From Bacteroidota bacterium (GTDB taxonomy: Bacteria; Bacteroidota; Bacteroidia; 2-12-FULL-35-15), in NCBI GenBank assembly GCA_947479085.1, contig CANJYB010000029.1:1-53191 (forward strand): a DNA stretch of 53,191 nucleotides, given 5' to 3'. The notes below the pieces were generated by a model. It saw nothing but the letters and a program-made list of their open reading frames with translations, made no database searches and was not told where the DNA came from. Positions 9,211 through 17,263 of the stretch are shown here, one piece after another. Each line of letters opens with the position of its first letter. Position 1 is the first letter of the stretch. The position numbers and the translations under genes were made by a program.

Positions 9211-10482
9211 TTATAATGCAGGCAGTACTTTTCCTCTTGCCTCACCAAAACCAATTCTTACTTTATCTTTTTTGCAGTAGCCTCTCATTATCACGGTATC
9301 GTTATCGTTAATAAATTTACGTTCCCTGCCATCGTTCAGTTTTAATGGTTTGGTTCCTTTCCACGAAAGTTCGAGCATGGAACCAAACGAATTAGGCGTT
9401 GGCCCGCTGATGGTGCCGGAAGCCATCATGTCACCAATATTAATATTGCATCCGTTAACGGTATGGTGGGCCAGTTGCTGCTCCATGGTCCAGTACATAA
9501 ATTTATAGTTGGAATGGCAAATGGCAGTTTCGGTGCTATTTTCAGGCTGAATGGAAACTTCCAGCTTTATGTCAATGTTTTTATCTCCTGCATATTCCAG
9601 ATAAGGCAATACTTTTGGTTCCTGTGTATAACCCGCAGTGCGGAAAGGTTCCAGCGCTTCCAGAGTAACTATCCAAGGCGAAACGGTGGAAGCAAAATTC
9701 TTGGCAAGGAATGGTCCTAACGGAACGTACTCCCAGGTTTGGATATCGCGGGCACTCCAGTCGTTGAACAAAGCCAAACCAAAAATATAATCATCAGCAT
9801 CTGCTGTAGATACGCTTTCGCCAAGTGAAGTAGGTTTGCCAATTACAAAAGCCACTTCCAGTTCAAAATCCAATGACTTGCATGGCCCGAAAACAGGAAC
9901 TTCTGCATCAGCAGATTTGGTCTGCCCTTTGGGGCGATGAAAATTAGTTCCTGAAATAATAATGGAAGAAGCCCGCCCGTGATAACCTACCGGCAAGTGT
10001 TTCCAGTTAGGCAACAATGCATTGGCAGGGTCGCGAAACATGGTGCCTACATTGGTGGCATGGTCGATGGAAGAATAAAAGTCTGTATAATCGCCCACTC
10101 TTACCGGCATCAGCATTTGAACATTGCTGATGTATTGCAATGCTTTTTCTCTTGCTTCCTTGTTATCGCGAAGTTCGGCTGAGTTTTCATTTAATAAATC
10201 GGAAATGCGCTGGCGCAACGAACTACAGGTAGGTTTTCCCAATGCCATCAGGTCGTTCAGGTATTGATTGATAAATACTGAATTATCAATTTTCAGGTTG
10301 TTGAGATAACCTAATTTGTTAAGTACTGCCAAATCGAGCACCTGGTCGCCAATGGCAACACCCACACGCGGGCTCGAACTTTGTGTTTTGAAAATTCCGA
10401 AAGGAAGATTTTGTATAGGGAAATCGCAGTTTTCATCAACTTCTATCCACGATTTTAATGTAGGGTCGTTTGCTTTTATCAT
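9211..10482 (-). CDS. fahA: Fumarylacetoacetase
   Basis: It hydrolyses fumarylacetoacetate to fumarate and acetoacetate, the last step of tyrosine degradation through homogentisate. The length (423 residues) is normal. Residues line up with mouse FAH at a constant offset of eight: metal ligands Asp134, Glu207, Glu209 and Asp241, catalytic His141, and Arg150, Arg245 and Lys261. Glu371 in SFGSMLELSWKG matches the catalytic Glu364. The N-terminal SH3-like domain (about 1-125) is present. No other homogentisate pathway gene lies in the window. A strong promoter sits directly at the ATG (10487-10514), suggesting a leaderless message. Confidence 0.97.
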   Translation of the reverse strand: MIKANDPTLKSWIEVDENCDFPIQNLPFGIFKTQSSSPRVGVAIGDQVLDLAVLNKLGYLNNLKIDNSVFINQYLNDLMALGKPTCSSLRQRISDLLNENSAELRDNKEAREKALQYISNVQMLMPVRVGDYTDFYSSIDHATNVGTMFRDPANALLPNWKHLPVGYHGRASSIIISGTNFHRPKGQTKSADAEVPVFGPCKSLDFELEVAFVIGKPTSLGESVSTADADDYIFGLALFNDWSARDIQTWEYVPLGPFLAKNFASTVSPWIVTLEALEPFRTAGYTQEPKVLPYLEYAGDKNIDIKLEVSIQPENSTETAICHSNYKFMYWTMEQQLAHHTVNGCNINIGDMMASGTISGPTPNSFGSMLELSWKGTKPLKLNDGRERKFINDNDTVIMRGYCKKDKVRIGFGEARGKVLPAL

Positions 10483-10486
10483 TCGG

Positions 10487-10514
10487 CAAAAGTAAGAAAA
10501 ATAGGTTATAACAA
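10487..10514 (-). promoter_or_regulatory. fahA promoter abutting the start codon
   Basis: On the minus strand TTG (10512-10514) is followed after 17 bases by TACTTTTG (10487-10494). Only four bases (CCGA) separate it from the ATG, so transcription would start at or next to the start codon. Confidence 0.65.
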
Positions 10515-10531
10515 TAGAAAACGAGTCCTTA

Positions 10532-10664
10532 TCCTTACACCTCTTCCCCGGCCCCTCTCCAAAGGAGAGGGGTGACGCTACCTTCAGTATTACATATTAA
10601 TAGGTGAGTTTCACTTTTCTTTGTCCTACCCCCTCTCCTTTGGAGAGGGGATTAAGGTGTGAGG
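10532..10664. repeat. Pair of inverted palindromic repeats (CCCCTCTCC-AAA-GGAGAGGGG type)
   Basis: Two copies of a self-complementary motif face each other (about 10532-10573 and 10628-10664). Each has a 9-bp stem CCCCTCTCC/GGAGAGGGG with a 3-base centre and an outer flank of the form CTCACACCTTAAT. The same element, with the same flank, is read in frame inside the phosphatase gene at 27288-27327. The pair fills the gap between fahA and the metallohydrolase gene and could act as a transcript hairpin. Confidence 0.85.
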
Positions 10665-10679
10665 CAATCAGAGCTAATT

Positions 10680-11441
10680 TTATAGTTGCAGTTTTAAACC
10701 ATCGTAGGCCAATGAAATAAAATCGGGTAATTCTTTTTCCACATCTGCATGCAGGCCAAGTTGGTGGCTGATATGTGTAAAGTAAGCTTTTTCGGGTTTC
10801 AGCTCTTCCATCAGTTTAATGGCTTCATCAAATGTATAATGTGATATATGTGGTTCTCTACGGAGCGAATTAATAACAATAACTTTAGAACCTTTTATCT
10901 TTTCCTTTTCTTCTTCCGAAATATAATTGGCATCGGTGATATAAGTAAAATCATTGATTCGAAAGGCAAAGACAGGTAGTTTATAATGCATTACCTCGAT
11001 GGGCATAAAATCTACACCTTCTATGTTGGTGAGTTTATTTTCAAGCGAATGCAACTTAATTTCCGGAATGCCGGGGTACTTGAAATCGCTGAAGATATAC
11101 GCATAATCGCGCCTGATGGCCTGTTGCACCCTGTGAGAAGCATATACATCCATTTCTTTTTGCTGTATATAATTGAAAGCACGGATATCGTCAAACCCAC
11201 CGGTATGGTCCTTGTGCTCATGTGTAAACACCACTGCATCCATTTGTTTCACATTTTCACGCAACATCTGCTGGCGAAAATCAGGACCGGTATCTATTAC
11301 AAATACTTTTCCTTTTTCTTCAATTAAAATAGAGGTACGTAACCGCTTATCCTTTGAATCTGTTGATTGACAAACCGCGCAGGGACAAGCAATGATGGGC
11401 ACTCCCTGTGATGTTCCTGTTCCTAAAAATGTTATCTGCAC
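10680..11441 (-). CDS. PhnP-like metallo-beta-lactamase-fold hydrolase
   Basis: The product has 253 residues. The start MQITFLGTGTSQG and the structural zinc motif CPCAVC (19-24) match the PhnP-type phosphodiesterase branch. The catalytic metal motif is THEHKDH (His74, His76, Asp78, His79). Further ligands are probably the His in VMHYKLP, the Asp in YITDANY and the His in THISHQLGLH. The family hydrolyses phosphodiesters, including cyclic nucleotide-type substrates. The physiological substrate here is unknown. It lies 12 bases after the lipoprotein gene and is probably co-transcribed with it. Confidence 0.88.
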   Translation of the reverse strand: MQITFLGTGTSQGVPIIACPCAVCQSTDSKDKRLRTSILIEEKGKVFVIDTGPDFRQQMLRENVKQMDAVVFTHEHKDHTGGFDDIRAFNYIQQKEMDVYASHRVQQAIRRDYAYIFSDFKYPGIPEIKLHSLENKLTNIEGVDFMPIEVMHYKLPVFAFRINDFTYITDANYISEEEKEKIKGSKVIVINSLRREPHISHYTFDEAIKLMEELKPEKAYFTHISHQLGLHADVEKELPDFISLAYDGLKLQL

Positions 11442-11453
11442 ACTAACTATGAT

Positions 11454-12761
11454 TTATCGGTTATAAACTAAATGAATATCCAAAATTGGTTCAGTTGAAG
11501 CTATTGAATGATGAAAGGTTTTGGTAGGATAATCGAATGTGCTTACCGTATTTGCCTCCACCACATATACCTCGTTATTTTCAAAATCATATTTTAATTT
11601 ATTGGCAGTGTAGCCAGTTAAATAAGGAGTTAAACTACTGTTCTGGTATTCATATTTATAAATGGTTCCGTTAGAAAGAGCAATCAAATAGGTATTGGAA
11701 TCAATTTCGACAGCAGATAATAAACTACCTGCTGGTAATGAAGAATTATAGGGGTTCCAGATATGATTGTTTAACCTATCGAAAAGTTGAATCACTCCCT
11801 GCCCGGCATTGTTACCAAACATAAAAACATTTTCGGGGTCCATTTCGCAAAAGGTCACCACATCCTGCGAAAGAACCATACCCTGCTCTGCCACACCGGT
11901 TGCATAAGAAACCAATAAACGTTTGGCAGCCGAAGTTTTGTCCTGCTCTTCCGAAACCATGAACCCATCATTGAAACAAAAATGCTGAATATAAAAGCCA
12001 GCTTCAGCCACAGCATTATAGGAAATAGCACCAGTATAATCATATCCTCTCACCGTTCCATCGTATTTTGAAACATAGGTTAGTTTTTCGGTATTAAAAT
12101 AACCTGTGAAATAAGGCCATGCAGAAGGATTGGAAGAAACAGAAAACTTAATGGTATTATCCGCAAGGTTAATACAAGAAAGATTACCGGTATAATTACC
12201 GCAAACATATCCCTGCTGGTAATAACTACTGGCAGAAGAACCAATGTAATCTCCCTGGAAAACATGAACAGGAGTCATCGTTGTAAAGGCACTGTCGATG
12301 GATGATAAGTTAGTTTGACTAGTGGAAGTGGCACTTACTACCAATACTTTTTTGACCACTTTAGGCAGAGCGCCAAGGTAAATAGGCTGATAAGACTTTG
12401 TATCGTTCTTACCATCAGATGCAGTTATCATAATGGAATACATGCCACTCTCCAGGTGAATATTATTCAATATATATTGCATGTTCACTTCCATGGAAGG
12501 AGACGAAACAGGAACCGAAACAGAAACATGCACAGGGTTATCAAGCGCATCGACCAGGCTAACGTTAACAGAAGTTATTTTGGTATCATCTTTAATGGTA
12601 GCATTGACCGTAACAGAAGACATTACATTAAAAAACTGGTTTTGGGAAGGAGAATTAAAGGTGATTTTAGGTCCGAAAATATCATCGGGTTCTTTTTTAC
12701 ATGCAAAAAGAAAACACAAAACAAAAAAAGAAAACAGCCACTTGCTTTTTGAGAATTCCAT
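11454..12761 (-). CDS. Lipoprotein with Ig-like domain and predicted beta-propeller
   Basis: The N-terminus is a lipoprotein signal with lipobox LFAC (Cys21) followed by KKEPDD, an acidic context typical of surface or periplasmic lipoproteins. Residues 30-130 resemble an Ig-like domain (KITFNSPSQNQFF, then a 'MEVNMQYILNNIHLESGMYSIMITASDGKND'-type tail, seen here in part as GMYSIMITASDGKND). Residues 135-435 contain repeated strand patterns such as YVCGNYTGNLSCI and GTIYKYEYQNSS that suggest a beta-propeller. No catalytic motif is visible. It heads a two-gene unit with the PhnP-like hydrolase. On the minus strand a TAACTTTA element ends four bases before the ATG. Confidence 0.7.
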   Translation of the reverse strand: MEFSKSKWLFSFFVLCFLFACKKEPDDIFGPKITFNSPSQNQFFNVMSSVTVNATIKDDTKITSVNVSLVDALDNPVHVSVSVPVSSPSMEVNMQYILNNIHLESGMYSIMITASDGKNDTKSYQPIYLGALPKVVKKVLVVSATSTSQTNLSSIDSAFTTMTPVHVFQGDYIGSSASSYYQQGYVCGNYTGNLSCINLADNTIKFSVSSNPSAWPYFTGYFNTEKLTYVSKYDGTVRGYDYTGAISYNAVAEAGFYIQHFCFNDGFMVSEEQDKTSAAKRLLVSYATGVAEQGMVLSQDVVTFCEMDPENVFMFGNNAGQGVIQLFDRLNNHIWNPYNSSLPAGSLLSAVEIDSNTYLIALSNGTIYKYEYQNSSLTPYLTGYTANKLKYDFENNEVYVVEANTVSTFDYPTKTFHHSIASTEPILDIHLVYNR

Positions 12762-12927
12762 CGGATAAAGTTACTAAAAATATTTACCCTTATTCATTAA
12801 TCTTTTATTTTAGCTGTGCTTATGTAATCGAATAAAAACCAGCACAGTATTCATTATTTGCGATAAGCAATGAATCATAAATAGTGTTAATAAGATGTTG
12901 ATTCGGTGTTCAAAAATATATTTTTAT

Positions 12928-12956
12928 TTGAGGTGGTTTAATTTTTGGTAATTTTG
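12928..12956 (+). promoter_or_regulatory. dnaB promoter abutting the start codon
   Basis: TTG (12928-12930) is followed after 18 bases by TAATTTTG (12949-12956). Only CTGT separates it from the ATG at 12961, so the message is probably leaderless. It lies in the divergent gap shared with the lipoprotein gene. Confidence 0.75.
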
Positions 12957-12960
12957 CTGT

Positions 12961-14496
12961 ATGACAGAATTCACTTCAAAAACCGATATAAACTCCCGAA
13001 GAAGAGTACAAAAACCCAATATTAATGGTCCAATGCCGGACATCGGCAAAATGCCTCCACAGGCAGTTGACCTGGAGGAAGCAGTGCTTGGTGCCATCAT
13101 GCTTGAAAGAGATGCATTGATAAATGTAATTGATATCCTTAAGCCTGAAAGTTTTTATAAAGATGTCAATTCAAGAATATTTTCAGCCATACAGGCTTTG
13201 GCTAATCGTACCGAACCGGTAGATATTCTGACGGTTACACAGGAATTAAAAAAAACAGGCGAACTGGAAATAGTGGGCGGAGCCTACTACATTACCCAAC
13301 TGACTAATCGTATTGCATCTGCTGCCAATGCTGAATTTCATGCAAGAATAGTTGTACAGAAATTTATTCAACGTGAGTTGATTCGTGTATCAAGTGATAC
13401 TATTAAAGAGTCTTACGAGGAAGGAACTGATGTGTTTGAATTGCTTGATAAAGCAGAGAAAAACCTGTTTGCAATAGCTGATGGAAATATCCGAAAGGAT
13501 TTTGACAAGATGAGTACGCTGATTAAATTAGCGATTGAACAGATAGAAAAAGCAAAAAATAGTGAGGATGGTTTATCCGGTATTCAATCAGGAATTACCG
13601 CATTGGACCGATTGACTTCAGGTTGGCAGAAATCTGATTTGGTAATTATTGCTGCACGTCCAGCGATGGGTAAAACCGCATTGGTATTGACCATGGCACG
13701 AAATGCTGCGGTTGATTTTAATCATCCGGTTGCCATATTTTCTTTGGAGATGTCGTCCCTGCAATTGGTTACAAGGCTTATTGCAAGCGAAACAGAACTA
13801 TCTTCCGAAAAATTAAAAAAAGGAACACTGGAAGATTATGAGTTTCAGCAATTGAATGACAAGATTAAGAAAATTTCGGAAGCTCCTTTATTTATTGACG
13901 ACACAGCGGGTCTTTCCATATTTGAATTAAGAGCTAAAGCAAGAAGACTAAAAGAAAAACAAGGAATACAACTGATTATCATTGACTACCTTCAATTGAT
14001 GGTGGGCAGTGGTGATGGAAAAGGAGGAAACCGTGAACAGGAGATTTCATTTATTTCCCGTTCATTAAAAGGACTTGCAAAGGAATTGAATGTCCCTATT
14101 TTAGCGTTATCTCAGTTAAGCCGTGCGGTGGAAACCCGGGGTGGTGACAAACGTCCCGTGCTTTCCGACTTACGTGAATCGGGAGCAATTGAGCAGGATG
14201 CGGATATGGTAATGTTTATTCACCGTCCGGAATATTACAATGTAACAGCCGATGCAGAAGGAAATGACACAAGGGGAATGGCAGAGTTAATTGTAGCAAA
14301 GCATCGTAATGGTCCTGTGGATTCAGTAAAAACAAAATACGTGGCTCACCTTACTAAGTTTATGGACCTTGATGATATGGGTTCTATGGACGATTATAAC
14401 AATTCAACTTCGTTACAACCATCAACTGATTTTAATACAAAGATTCAGCAATCTCAAAACTGGGACAAGCATGATATTGAGGATGCACCGTTTTAA
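12961..14496 (+). CDS. dnaB: Replicative DNA helicase DnaB
   Basis: DnaB is the hexameric 5'-3' helicase that unwinds DNA at the replication fork. The product has 511 residues. The N-terminal domain (about 32-175) starts with PPQAVDLEEAVLGAIM. A linker leads to the RecA-like core, with Walker A ARPAMGKT (232-239; Lys238, Thr239), the SLEM motif at 261-264, Walker B LIIIDYLQLM (Asp342) and the Arg-rich SQLSRAVETR and SDLRESGAIEQDAD motifs. No intein interrupts the usual insertion sites. The first 30 residues are a poorly conserved extension. The C-terminal tail is acidic. Confidence 0.98.
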   Translation: MTEFTSKTDINSRRRVQKPNINGPMPDIGKMPPQAVDLEEAVLGAIMLERDALINVIDILKPESFYKDVNSRIFSAIQALANRTEPVDILTVTQELKKTGELEIVGGAYYITQLTNRIASAANAEFHARIVVQKFIQRELIRVSSDTIKESYEEGTDVFELLDKAEKNLFAIADGNIRKDFDKMSTLIKLAIEQIEKAKNSEDGLSGIQSGITALDRLTSGWQKSDLVIIAARPAMGKTALVLTMARNAAVDFNHPVAIFSLEMSSLQLVTRLIASETELSSEKLKKGTLEDYEFQQLNDKIKKISEAPLFIDDTAGLSIFELRAKARRLKEKQGIQLIIIDYLQLMVGSGDGKGGNREQEISFISRSLKGLAKELNVPILALSQLSRAVETRGGDKRPVLSDLRESGAIEQDADMVMFIHRPEYYNVTADAEGNDTRGMAELIVAKHRNGPVDSVKTKYVAHLTKFMDLDDMGSMDDYNNSTSLQPSTDFNTKIQQSQNWDKHDIEDAPF

Positions 14497-14507
14497 TTAA
14501 TAAGCCT

Positions 14508-14528
14508 TAACTTTGTTGAAATTTCAAC
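14508..14528 (+). promoter_or_regulatory. Probable -7 element plus palindrome before the 14530 gene
   Basis: TAACTTTG (14508-14515) fits the -7 consensus; I see no matching TTG at the right distance. It overlaps a perfect 14-base palindrome GTTGAAATTTCAAC (14515-14528) that ends one base before the ATG. The palindrome may be an operator or a small hairpin covering the start. Confidence 0.45.
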
Positions 14529-14529
14529 C

Positions 14530-15798
14530 ATGAAAAAAATAATTTTACTTTCTTCGTTCCTGTTTCTTTCCATTCTTTCCCAGGCTTCCTACATCCTGAT
14601 ACCAATGGATTTGCAGCAAAAGGACCACCTTAAAGCATACGGTGTTGCTTACTGGGTGCTGAAGAACTATGTGGAAGTGCATTGGTTATTAAATTACAGG
14701 GGTGGGAGTTTTATGATTAAAGATGCAAAGGAAATTGAAAGCGAATGCACTATTCGTGGGGTAAGCTTTGAGATAATTGCAGATGCCAAATCAACGTCAA
14801 TACTTACCGAAATAGCTGACCCGGAAGTGAACATGGAAGATGTGAAACTAGAGAAAGCCCCTAAAATGGCTGTCTATTCTCCTAAGTTTAAACAACCCTG
14901 GGATGATGCGGTAACATTGGTTTTGAAGTATGCAGAAATTCCTTATGATGTGGTTTACGATGAAGAAATTCTTAAAGATAAATTAGTTACTTATGATTGG
15001 CTTCACCTTCACCATGAAGATTTTACAGGGCAGTATGGTAAATTCTGGGCTCAATACCGGAATGCTGCCTGGTACCAGGAGCAGCAAAAAACACTGGAAG
15101 AAAGTGCAAGATCTTTAGGATTCCAGAAAGTATCGCAAATGAAACTGGCAGTTGCTAAAAAGATTCGTGATTTTACTGCAGGTGGTGGTTTTCTGTTTGC
15201 CATGTGTTCAGCACCCGATAGCTATGACATTGCTTTAGCGGCTGAGGGACTGGATATCTGTGAAACTATGTTTGATGGTGACGGCATCACTCCTAATTAT
15301 AACCAGAAATTAGATTACTCCAAGACTTTTGCATTCACTAATTTTTTAGCGGAAATAAATCCTGGCCAGTACAGCAAATCCAATATAGACACTACCGTAC
15401 CAAGGGGTCAGAAATACGGTGTAACCCAAAAGAACGATTTGTTTACGTTGTTTGATTTTTCAGCAAAATGGGATGTGGTACCTACCATGCTTTGCCAGAA
15501 CCATGAACAGATAATAAAAGGTTTCTGGGGGCAAACCACTGGTTTTGATAAATCATTAATTAAGTCGAATGTATTGATATTGGGGGAAAATAAAGCCGCC
15601 AATGAAGCACGCTACATACATGGCGAATTCGGCAAAGGCACCTTTACCTTTTATGGCGGCCATGACCCGGAAGATTACCAACACAGAGTGGAGGACCCTC
15701 CAACTGATTTAAGCCTTCATCCTAATTCTCCCGGATACCGTTTGATTTTGAATAATGTTCTTTTTCCTGCAGCCAAGAAAAAGAAACAAAAAACCTAG
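14530..15798 (+). CDS. Secreted protein of the Bacteroidota 'asparagine synthetase B' family, function unproven
   Basis: The product has 422 residues with a signal peptide (1-19, MKKIILLSSFLFLSILSQA). The ASYILIPMD and NHLKAYG-like start (here DHLKAYGVAYWVL) and the segment WLLNYRGGSF match a family found across Bacteroidota that databases often label asparagine synthetase B. I see none of the motifs of real AsnB (no N-terminal catalytic Cys, no PP-loop SGGxDS), so that label looks wrong for function. The region with YDEEIL, GGGFLFAMCSAPDS and FTFYGGHDPED recalls a class I glutamine-amidotransferase-like fold used by many secreted proteins. It is probably periplasmic or surface-exposed. It follows dnaB by 33 bases but has its own promoter element. 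The C-terminus is Lys-rich. Confidence 0.65.
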   Translation: MKKIILLSSFLFLSILSQASYILIPMDLQQKDHLKAYGVAYWVLKNYVEVHWLLNYRGGSFMIKDAKEIESECTIRGVSFEIIADAKSTSILTEIADPEVNMEDVKLEKAPKMAVYSPKFKQPWDDAVTLVLKYAEIPYDVVYDEEILKDKLVTYDWLHLHHEDFTGQYGKFWAQYRNAAWYQEQQKTLEESARSLGFQKVSQMKLAVAKKIRDFTAGGGFLFAMCSAPDSYDIALAAEGLDICETMFDGDGITPNYNQKLDYSKTFAFTNFLAEINPGQYSKSNIDTTVPRGQKYGVTQKNDLFTLFDFSAKWDVVPTMLCQNHEQIIKGFWGQTTGFDKSLIKSNVLILGENKAANEARYIHGEFGKGTFTFYGGHDPEDYQHRVEDPPTDLSLHPNSPGYRLILNNVLFPAAKKKKQKT

Positions 15799-15912
15799 AC
15801 TCCTTTCCTCTGCTTTTCCTTTTTTTAAGCTTCTATCTGTAACCCTTTTCCGGATTTAAAAATCAACACCCTAAATTGTTTAAATAAATAAATTTTGCCA
15901 GTTTAAAAACTA

Positions 15913-15928
15913 ATCGTAATATTGCGAT
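15913..15928 (+). promoter_or_regulatory. ArsR-type operator O1
   Basis: The imperfect palindrome ATCG-TAATATTG-CGAT lies 12 bases before the arsR ATG. The ATCG-N8-CGAT pattern recurs at 16286-16301. Its position suits autorepression by the adjacent ArsR. Confidence 0.6.
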
Positions 15929-15940
15929 GAAATTAAAAAC

Positions 15941-16270
15941 ATGGGAAGTACAAAATCAGAGGAGTTTACAGTTAAGGACAATAAAATTGCTGCCTATGCC
16001 AAGGCTTTGGCACATCCGGCTCGAGTTGCCATATTGCAATTGTTAATCAAAAAACAATCCTGTATCTGTGGTGACATAGTAGAAGAGTTACCCTTATCAC
16101 AGTCAACGGTATCACAGCACCTGAAAGAATTAAAATCCTGCGGGCTCATCAAAGGTGATATAGAAGGCGCCACTACTTGCTATTGCATTGATGAAAAAGA
16201 ATGGGCCCAGGCTAAGAAATACCTGAGTACCTTTTTTGACAACTATGTAAATAAGGATAAATGCTGTTAA
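15941..16270 (+). CDS. arsR: ArsR-family metalloregulator
   Basis: The product is a 109-residue winged-helix repressor. The family binds operator DNA and lets go when As(III) or another soft metal binds. The helix-turn-helix is at 51-72 (LPLSQSTVSQHLKELKSCGL). The metal-site cysteines are probably Cys41 and Cys43 in SCICGDI, at the place of the classical CVCDL motif. Other candidates are Cys80, Cys82 and the C-terminal pair Cys108-Cys109. It heads a four-gene operon (arsR, arsI-like, arsC, aquaporin), which supports arsenic as inducer. Confidence 0.92.
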   Translation: MGSTKSEEFTVKDNKIAAYAKALAHPARVAILQLLIKKQSCICGDIVEELPLSQSTVSQHLKELKSCGLIKGDIEGATTCYCIDEKEWAQAKKYLSTFFDNYVNKDKCC

Positions 16271-16285
16271 TAAAAGATAATACCA

Positions 16286-16301
16286 ATCGCAATTAAACGA
16301 T
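16286..16301 (+). promoter_or_regulatory. Possible second ArsR-type operator O2
   Basis: ATCG-CAATTAAA-CGAT lies between arsR and the arsI-like gene, 28 bases before the latter's ATG. It has the same half-sites and spacing as O1. It could repress the downstream genes separately or mark an internal promoter. Confidence 0.45.
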
Positions 16302-16328
16302 TAATAAAAACCAAATAAAAATAAAAAC

Positions 16329-16799
16329 ATGACAAACAATCCATTTCCAAGAATGCACGTTAGCTTATATGTTAGCGACATTCAAAAAACAGTAGATTTC
16401 TATACTTCCTTTTTCGGACAGGAACCTGCAAAAGTAAAAAGCAATTATGCCAAATATATACTTGAAAGTCCTTCCCTGATCATTTCATTTGTAGAAAACA
16501 AAGAACGTGTTCAGCAAAACTTCGGTCACCTTGGTTTCCAGGTGGAGTCGCTGGAAGATTTAAATATTAAGCTTTGGGAAGCAAAAAAGAAAAACCAGGT
16601 TGCAAAGGAAGAAGTAGGTACCAATTGTTGCTATGCAAAACAGGACAAGTTCTGGGTGAATGACCCCGATGGTGTTCAGTGGGAAGTATATTACTTTCAC
16701 GAAGATGCTGAGTTTAATGACCCTCGTTATGAAACCAACGAAGCCTCAGCGTGCTGTACTCCAACTGAAAAAAAGAAAGTTTCGTTATCTTCTTTATAA
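16329..16799 (+). CDS. arsI: ArsI-like VOC-family dioxygenase (C-As lyase)
   Basis: ArsI cleaves the carbon-arsenic bond of trivalent organoarsenicals such as methylarsenite, releasing As(III). The product has 156 residues in the vicinal oxygen chelate fold. The Fe(II) ligands match ArsI: His10 (MHVSLYV), His67 (GHLGFQV) and Glu119 (GVQWEVYYF). The vicinal Cys100-Cys101 in NCCYA is the substrate-binding pair that marks ArsI and CadI. A further Cys142-Cys143 pair lies in the C-terminal tail. The neighbours arsR and arsC support arsenic over cadmium. CadI-type cadmium induction is the alternative. Confidence 0.85.
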   Translation: MTNNPFPRMHVSLYVSDIQKTVDFYTSFFGQEPAKVKSNYAKYILESPSLIISFVENKERVQQNFGHLGFQVESLEDLNIKLWEAKKKNQVAKEEVGTNCCYAKQDKFWVNDPDGVQWEVYYFHEDAEFNDPRYETNEASACCTPTEKKKVSLSSL

Positions 16800-16811
16800 A
16801 ATAAACAGACT

Positions 16812-17255
16812 ATGGAGAAAATAAGAGTATTGTTTTTGTGCATACACAACTCAGCCAGAAGCCAAATGGCAGAAGCCTATCTTAAAAATATGGGAGGAGA
16901 TGCATTTGAGGTAGAAAGCGCAGGATTAGAGGCAGGAAAGCTGAATCCATTTGCTGTGCAAGCCATGATGGAAGATGGAATTGATATTTCGGGAAATAAA
17001 ACAAATGATGTCTTTGATTATTTAAAAGAAGGGAGGAAGTATAAATATGTAATAACCGTTTGTGATGAAGCCAGTGCAGCAGCCTGCCCGATATTTCCGG
17101 GAGTTCATAAAAAGATAAGCTGGAGTTTCCCTGACCCTTCTTCATTTGTAGGAACTGATGAGGAACGATTAAAAATGACAATAGCTGTTAGAAATACCAT
17201 TAAAGAAGCAGTAAAGAAATTTATTGCTGAAACTATTTCCACAAAAGCAAATTAA
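16812..17255 (+). CDS. arsC: Arsenate reductase, low-molecular-weight phosphatase fold
   Basis: It reduces arsenate to arsenite with electrons from thioredoxin. The product has 147 residues. The P-loop is CIHNSARS (Cys10 nucleophile, Arg16). The redox shuttle cysteines are probably Cys84 and Cys92, in the place of B. subtilis Cys82 and Cys89. The general acid is Asp108 in SFPDPS. The start is 12 bases after the arsI-like stop. Its product, As(III), needs an exit route, which the next gene may give. Confidence 0.93.
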   Translation: MEKIRVLFLCIHNSARSQMAEAYLKNMGGDAFEVESAGLEAGKLNPFAVQAMMEDGIDISGNKTNDVFDYLKEGRKYKYVITVCDEASAAACPIFPGVHKKISWSFPDPSSFVGTDEERLKMTIAVRNTIKEAVKKFIAETISTKAN

Positions 17256-17263
17256 ATATAGGA

